Assembly: GCA_001838165.1 (NCBI GenBank)
Contig: KV835868.1
Span: 8,156 to 72,155, forward strand
Direction: 5' to 3'
Length of the DNA stretch: 64,000 bases
From: Actinomyces sp. HMSC035G02
GTDB lineage: Bacteria > Actinomycetota > Actinomycetes > Actinomycetales > Actinomycetaceae
Under the pieces are notes generated by a model that ran no database searches, was not told the DNA's origin, and was given only the letters and a program-made list of their open reading frames with translations. Shown one piece after another: positions 59,463 through 64,000 of this stretch. Position 1 is the first letter of the stretch; every line of letters starts with the position of its first letter. The translations under genes were made by a program, and so were the position numbers.

Positions 59463-59545
59463 TGCACGAACGTGCAGTTAGAAACCGCGAATTTGCACCG
59501 AAAAATCATCGTTTCGCCTTGAAATGACGCGTGCATCACATGCAC
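59463..59545. promoter_or_regulatory. Two short palindromes in the intergenic region
   Basis: TGCACG-AA-CGTGCA (59463-59476) and GTGCAT-CAC-ATGCAC (59531-59545) lie in a gene-free, AT-richer stretch between two surface-protein genes. Both are operator-like in size and both centre on GTGCA. No gene starts nearby, so their role is unclear. Confidence 0.4.
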
Positions 59546-59601
59546 AATGGAAGTACCGAAAGTCACCATGAATTGAGCCCTCATGATGAACCGGTGATGG
59601 G

Positions 59602-59634
59602 AAGTGGCACCACTCATCAAGAGCGGTGCCACTT
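59602..59634 (-). terminator. Second terminator of the LARTG gene
   Basis: AAGTGGCACC (59602-59611) pairs with GGTGCCACTT (59625-59634). Confidence 0.6.
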
Positions 59635-59644
59635 TCCTGTTGAT

Positions 59645-59678
59645 GCGTCCCTGCGGAGCGTGCCCCCCGCAGGGACGC
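59645..59678 (-). terminator. First terminator of the LARTG gene
   Basis: GCGTCCCTGCGG (59645-59656) pairs with CCGCAGGGACGC (59667-59678), 21 bp after the stop of the leftward gene. Confidence 0.7.
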
Positions 59679-59698
59679 GCCCTGCGGGGGATGATCCG

Positions 59699-61198
59699 TC
59701 AGCGCTGGCGACGGCGCAGAGCCAGAGCTCCCAGGCCGGCCAGTCCAGCGATGATGGCCGCACCGGCCAGCATCGGGGTGTCAGCGCCCGTGCGGGCGAG
59801 GTTGCCGCTCGGGGTTGCGGACGGGGCGGGAGCGGGGGTCGTCGGCTCGGGCGTCGGGGAATCCGACGGCGCCGGCGTGGTGGGCTCCTCGGTGGGAACC
59901 TTGCACTCGCTGTCCGTGCCGGTCAGCCAGTTGTGCAGGACGATCGGAGCCAGGACCGGGGAGTCCTTGAGGGTTTCGCCGGTCAGGATGCCGTTGATGT
60001 TGAAGGAGAAGCCGGAGTTGGCCGGCATGTGCTTGATCGTGACGGTGATGGTCTTGCCGTCCTCGCTGACCTTGATATCGCCCAGGCCCTCGACGGTGTT
60101 CGTGAAGCCGTTATCCTTGAGCGCTCCGGCGCCGGGGTTGGAGATCGTGTTGATCTTGGATGCGTCGAACTTCAGGCCCTGGACGGCCTTGATCGTCAGC
60201 GTCGCGTTGGTGATGTCCTTGTGGGTCGCGCCGTACAGGCGCAGGGTGCGCGAGTCGCCGACCTTCGGGTCGCTGCCGGTGGCGACGAACCAGCCGTCAG
60301 CGTTGGCCTCGCCCCACTTGGGCTCATCGGAGCCCCAGGAGCCGGAGTACTTGGAGCGCTCATTGATGTCGCGCGAGTAGGGGCTCCACACGGTGCGGTC
60401 TACGGTTGTGACCTGGCACTTGGTGAGCTCGGGGGTCTCCGGCGTGGGCAGATCGCCGCACACCCGGCCGTCGGCCGGGTACTGGGCGCCGACCAGGTTG
60501 GCGGACGCGCGCGAGGACTCGGCGCCCTCGGGGAAGGTGCCCGTGAACTGGAAGACAGTGCCGGTGTTGGCGTCGAGGCCCTTGTTCAGCGTGATGGTCC
60601 AGATGTTCTTCGCGGCGTCAGTCAGGGTGGCCGTGAAGTCGCCGTCATTCCACGTGTACTCGGCTTCGCGAGGGCCCCACGACTGCATGAAGGCGTTGAG
60701 GCCATTGCGGGTCTCAAGCTTGCCGATGAAGGAGGTGTTGGCCATGTCGTCCGGCAGGTCGACGGTGATCGTCGTGCCGGCGGCCAGCTTGTTCTTCGTG
60801 GCCACGGGGAAACGCCAGTTCTGCATGGACCCGGCGATCCAGTGGTTGGCCTCGAACATGCCCGGAGCCTTGTAGGTCTCGGTGTTGAAATTGGTCGAGA
60901 TCTTCGAGGTGTAGCCGTTGTTCGAGCCGGTGGCGATCTTGTTGACGGTGCCGTCGGCGTTAAGGGTGATGTCGGCGGGGTTCACCAGATCGGGGTGGTG
61001 GGCCAGGATGTCCGTGTCGAGGATCGCGGCGGCGGTCCAGTCGGCGCGGCACGAGGTGGACTTGTCGCCGTTGGCGGTGCCGGGGCTCGGGGGCTGGTTA
61101 TCGTGAGAGGTCGCGGCCATGGCGGGGCCCGCGATCAGGGCGGTCGCGAGCGTGGCGCTCAGAGCCGTCGCGATGGTCAACCTATGCGTCAGTTTCAT
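59699..61198 (-). CDS. LARTG-anchored surface protein
   Basis: A 499-residue exported protein: signal peptide 1-29 (ending AMAA), about 390 residues of beta-rich sequence resembling adhesin-type Ig-like domains, a Pro/Thr/Ala stalk (EEPTTPAPSDSPTPEPTTP), and a sorting signal LARTG with a hydrophobic helix and RRRQR. The middle contains TVDLPDDMANTS and YPADGRVCGDL, which I cannot assign to a domain of known function. GAGGAATACG precedes the ATG. It probably serves in surface adhesion. No sortase gene is in the window. Confidence 0.82.
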   Translation of the reverse strand: MKLTHRLTIATALSATLATALIAGPAMAATSHDNQPPSPGTANGDKSTSCRADWTAAAILDTDILAHHPDLVNPADITLNADGTVNKIATGSNNGYTSKISTNFNTETYKAPGMFEANHWIAGSMQNWRFPVATKNKLAAGTTITVDLPDDMANTSFIGKLETRNGLNAFMQSWGPREAEYTWNDGDFTATLTDAAKNIWTITLNKGLDANTGTVFQFTGTFPEGAESSRASANLVGAQYPADGRVCGDLPTPETPELTKCQVTTVDRTVWSPYSRDINERSKYSGSWGSDEPKWGEANADGWFVATGSDPKVGDSRTLRLYGATHKDITNATLTIKAVQGLKFDASKINTISNPGAGALKDNGFTNTVEGLGDIKVSEDGKTITVTIKHMPANSGFSFNINGILTGETLKDSPVLAPIVLHNWLTGTDSECKVPTEEPTTPAPSDSPTPEPTTPAPAPSATPSGNLARTGADTPMLAGAAIIAGLAGLGALALRRRQR

Positions 61199-61590
61199 CG
61201 TATTCCTCGTGTTGAAGGTGGTTCAGTCTCAAGAATACTGGCCGTGTGGGCTGTTGTTAGCCCGGTCAGCATTGGTTACATGAGAACCTTAGTCCATCAA
61301 CGCTGACCGTGTCTCACGTTTGCGAAAAATCATTGAGGGAGTATTTCGCGACTTGCTGCAGGTGGAGGATCGCTTGGGAAGCGCAAATGCGCGGCAATCT
61401 GGGCCTTTAGTCATGGGTGGGAATTGACAGGTGCATTCCGTCACGTGGCTGGGGGTGGGGTTTCTCCCAGTGCTGTGTCAGAGCAGGGAATTGGGCCACA
61501 TACTCGCTACCCTCTAGAGGTGAAGCCAGCTCCGACCTGGGGCGCTCGCCCCCGCGGCGGGCACGGCGCAGTTACACAAAAGGAAATCGT
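61199..61590. other. Divergent intergenic region before glgP
   Basis: About 390 bp without a gene between the LARTG gene and glgP. On the leftward side TATTCT lies about 40 bp before the LARTG start. On the rightward side TACCCT near 61508 is a possible -10 for glgP with a leader of about 75 nt, and AAAAGGA sits before ATG 61591. TTGACA occurs near 61426 but without a matching -10. I see nothing else. Confidence 0.4.
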
Positions 61591-63957
61591 ATGACGCTGG
61601 ATCTGACGCAGTCGCTGCCCTCCCATGTGCGCGCGACCTCTGGACGCCCCGTTGAAGATTCGACCCTGATGGAAGTGTGGCAGGGGCTCTCCGCCGCAAT
61701 CGTCGATCAGATCGCCGATAACTGGGCTGCCACCACGGAGCGTTACGCCAAGGGCCGTCAGGAACACTACTTCTCCGCCGAGTTCCTCATGGGCCGAGCT
61801 CTGCTCAACAACCTGTCGAACCTTGGCCTCGTCGAGAAGGCTCGCGAAGCCCTTGCCGCCTATGGCCTTGACCTCGGCCAGGTCCTCGAAGAGGAGCCGG
61901 ATGCCGCCCTCGGTAACGGTGGCCTCGGCCGCCTCGCCGCCTGCTTCCTGGACTCCTGCGCCACCCTCGACCTGCCCGTGCGTGGCTACGGCATCCTGTA
62001 CCGCTACGGCCTGTTCAAGCAGCTCTTCGACAACGGCTTCCAGACCGAGCACCCGGACCCGTGGATGGAAGAGGGCTACCCCTTCGTTACCCGCCGTGAA
62101 GAGCGCTCCCGCATCGTCTCCTACGCCGACCTGACCGTGCGCGCCGTTCCCTACGACATCGCGATCACCGGTTACGGCACCAAGAATGTGGGCACCCTGC
62201 GCCTGTGGAAGGCCGAGCCCATCGAGGAATTCGACTACGACGCCTTCAACTCCCAGCGCTTCACCGATGCCATCGTCGACCGTGAGCGCACCATGGACAT
62301 CTCCCGTGTCCTGTACCCCAACGACACCACGTTCGAGGGCAAGGTCCTGCGCGTGCGCCAGCAGTACTTCTTCTGCTCCGCCTCCCTGCAGGAGATCGTC
62401 GAGAACTACGTGCGTCACCACGGCACCGACCTGAACGGCTTTGCCGAGTACAACGCTGTTCAGCTCAACGACACCCACCCGGTTCTCGCCATCCCCGAGC
62501 TCATGCGCATCCTCATGGACGAGCATGGCCTCGGCTGGGAAGAGGCCTGGAAGGTCGTCTCCAAGACCTTCGCCTACACGAACCACACGGTTCTGGCCGA
62601 GGCCCTCGAGACCTGGGATATCCACATCTTCGACCGTCTGTTCCCGCGCATCGCCGAGATCGTCCGCGAGATCGACCGTCGCTTCCGTATCGACATGGCC
62701 GAGCGTGGCCTCGACCAGGGCACCATCGACTACATGGCCCCCGTCGCCGGCAACACCGTGCGCATGGCCTGGATCGCCTGCTACGCGTCCTACTCCATCA
62801 ACGGCGTCGCCGCTCTCCACACGGAGATCATCAAGCGCGACACCCTCAAGGAGTGGTACGCCATCTGGCCCGAGCGCTTCAACAACAAGACCAACGGCGT
62901 GACCCCGCGCCGCTGGCTCAAGCAGTGCAACCCCCGCCTGGCCGCCCTCCTCGACGAGGTCACCGGCTCCGACGCGTGGGTCCGCGACCTCACCGTGCTC
63001 TCTGACTTCACCGAGGTCGGTACCGACGAGGTGCTCGAGCGCCTGGCCGAGATCAAGCACGCCAACAAGGTTGACTTCGCCGCGTGGGTCAAGGATCGTG
63101 AGGGTGTTGAGATCGATCCCGACTCGATCTTCGATGTTCAGATCAAGCGCCTGCACGAGTACAAGCGCCAGCTGCTCAACGCCTTCTACGTCCTGGACCT
63201 GTACTTCCGCATGAAGGATGACCCGACGCTGGACACCCCCAACCGCGTGTTCATCATCGGTGCGAAGGCCGCCCCCGGCTACATCCGCGCCAAGGCCATC
63301 ATCAAGCTCATCAACGCCATCGCGGAGCTGGTGAACAACGACGAGGACATCAACGGCCGCATCAAGGTCGTCTTCGTCCACAACTACAACGTCTCGCCCG
63401 CCGAGCACATCATCCCCGCCGCCGACGTCTCCGAGCAGATCTCGATGGCCGGCAAGGAGGCCTCGGGCACGTCTAACATGAAGTTCATGATGAACGGCGC
63501 CCTCACCCTGGGTACCCTGGACGGCGCGAACGTTGAGATTCTCGAGGCCGTGGGCGACGAGAATGCCTACATCTTCGGCGCGACCGACGATGAGCTGCCC
63601 GAGCTGCGTCGCCACTACGACCCCCGTTGGCACTACGAGAACGTCCCCGGTCTCAAGCGCGTCATCGACGCCCTGACCGACGGCACGCTCGACGACTCCA
63701 ACTCCGGCTGGTTCCACGACATCCGCCACTCGATCCTCGAGGGCGGCTATGACCCGGCCGACGTGTACTACGTCCTGGGCGACTTCGCCGCGTACCGCGA
63801 GACCAAGGACCGCATGGCCGCCGATTACCGCGACCAGAAGGCCTGGAACCGCCGCGTGTGGGCGAACATCTCCCGCTCCGGCCGTTTCTCCTCGGACCGC
63901 ACGATCTCCGACTACGCTCGCGAGGTCTGGCACATCGAGGGTGAGCCGATCGACTGA
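61591..63957 (+). CDS. glgP: Glycogen/starch phosphorylase
   Basis: A 788-residue alpha-glucan phosphorylase of the GT35 family. The N-terminal half has YFSAEFLMGRALLNNL and ALGNGGLGRLAACFLDS; the C-terminal half has DVQIKRLHEYKRQLLN, VFVHNYNVSPAEHIIPAADV and the PLP lysine in EASGTSNMKFMMNGAL. It releases glucose 1-phosphate from glycogen or maltodextrin with phosphate. Length and all motifs are normal for the family. ATG 61591 is preferred because AAAAGGA precedes it; the frame stays open to 61417 without family-like sequence. A terminator follows. Confidence 0.96.
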   Translation: MTLDLTQSLPSHVRATSGRPVEDSTLMEVWQGLSAAIVDQIADNWAATTERYAKGRQEHYFSAEFLMGRALLNNLSNLGLVEKAREALAAYGLDLGQVLEEEPDAALGNGGLGRLAACFLDSCATLDLPVRGYGILYRYGLFKQLFDNGFQTEHPDPWMEEGYPFVTRREERSRIVSYADLTVRAVPYDIAITGYGTKNVGTLRLWKAEPIEEFDYDAFNSQRFTDAIVDRERTMDISRVLYPNDTTFEGKVLRVRQQYFFCSASLQEIVENYVRHHGTDLNGFAEYNAVQLNDTHPVLAIPELMRILMDEHGLGWEEAWKVVSKTFAYTNHTVLAEALETWDIHIFDRLFPRIAEIVREIDRRFRIDMAERGLDQGTIDYMAPVAGNTVRMAWIACYASYSINGVAALHTEIIKRDTLKEWYAIWPERFNNKTNGVTPRRWLKQCNPRLAALLDEVTGSDAWVRDLTVLSDFTEVGTDEVLERLAEIKHANKVDFAAWVKDREGVEIDPDSIFDVQIKRLHEYKRQLLNAFYVLDLYFRMKDDPTLDTPNRVFIIGAKAAPGYIRAKAIIKLINAIAELVNNDEDINGRIKVVFVHNYNVSPAEHIIPAADVSEQISMAGKEASGTSNMKFMMNGALTLGTLDGANVEILEAVGDENAYIFGATDDELPELRRHYDPRWHYENVPGLKRVIDALTDGTLDDSNSGWFHDIRHSILEGGYDPADVYYVLGDFAAYRETKDRMAADYRDQKAWNRRVWANISRSGRFSSDRTISDYAREVWHIEGEPID

Positions 63958-63974
63958 CGCATTCGCGTAGGGGA

Positions 63975-64000
63975 GGCCCGGAACCGCACGGTTCCGGGCC
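63975..64000 (+). terminator. Terminator after glgP (at the window edge)
   Basis: GGCCCGGAACC (63975-63985) pairs with GGTTCCGGGCC (63990-64000) around GCAC. Any T-run would lie beyond the window. Confidence 0.75.

Noticed and set aside
59531..61306. 591-codon open frame on the plus strand opposite the LARTG gene
   Set aside because: The minus-strand protein has a signal peptide, stalk and sorting signal; the plus frame has none and is compositionally a shadow.

Overview
The window is GC-rich actinobacterial chromosome, best matched by the Actinomycetaceae (Actinomyces/Schaalia type). The evidence is a coproporphyrin-dependent haem pathway, Rpf-type resuscitation factors with DUF348/G5 domains, DUF3117, surface proteins with LAxTG sorting signals, and the gene order tatD-rpf-ksgA-ispE-abcF-glmU-prs-rplY. 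A secreted alpha-1,3-glucanase-like enzyme would suit an oral, plaque-living species. I see no phage, plasmid, CRISPR or transposase genes.

Layout. 0-8.5 kb is accessory. It holds two divergent TetR paralogues, each with a membrane protein; a RelE/RelB-type toxin-antitoxin pair lying between two copies of a Fic promoter/operator; the Fic gene; a GNAT; a glycosyltransferase; and a TetR-controlled ABC exporter. 8.6-22.2 kb is mixed metabolism: a fused ferrochelatase/coproheme decarboxylase, a secreted esterase, a UDG-like protein, ArfB, a threonine aldolase-like enzyme, a YoeB system, a nitroreductase, a YkvI transporter, Ogt, a protoglobin and a Na+/H+ antiporter with an apparent frameshift. 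22.4-42.3 kb is a housekeeping backbone: a large MacB-like ABC protein, DJ-1, TatD, two Rpf-like wall enzymes, KsgA, IspE, ABC-F, tRNA-Gln, a short GlmU, Prs and L25. Two accessory islands interrupt it, one with repeats and DUF4230 (30.4-31.6 kb) and one with the GH87-like enzyme, DUF1540 and a TetR (35.5-39.2 kb). 42.3-54.3 kb is a second conserved block (ManC, BMP lipoprotein, DapE, LOG, DUF3117, O-methyltransferase, Mrp, DUF1003, MgtE-like regulator, stress protein, PepP). 54.3-64 kb carries asparaginase plus permease, PHP plus MarC, two sortase substrates and glycogen phosphorylase.

The signals I rate highest lie outside ordinary genes. First, two homologous 113-114 bp elements have 20-bp terminal inverted repeats (perfect in one copy). 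Second, a mirror-symmetric array of eight 7-bp boxes at exact 19-bp spacing sits beside one of those elements. Third, GlmU ends before the acetyltransferase active site. Fourth, the CpfC-ChdC fusion retains an internal Shine-Dalgarno sequence and start codon. Fifth, a toxin-antitoxin cassette is flanked by duplicated operators. Many genes look leaderless, with a TAnnnT hexamer 6-7 nt before the start codon. Several terminators share one stem sequence (CCCCGGCCTCGT / ACGAGGCCGGGG). All family assignments are from reading the sequence; no database search was run.
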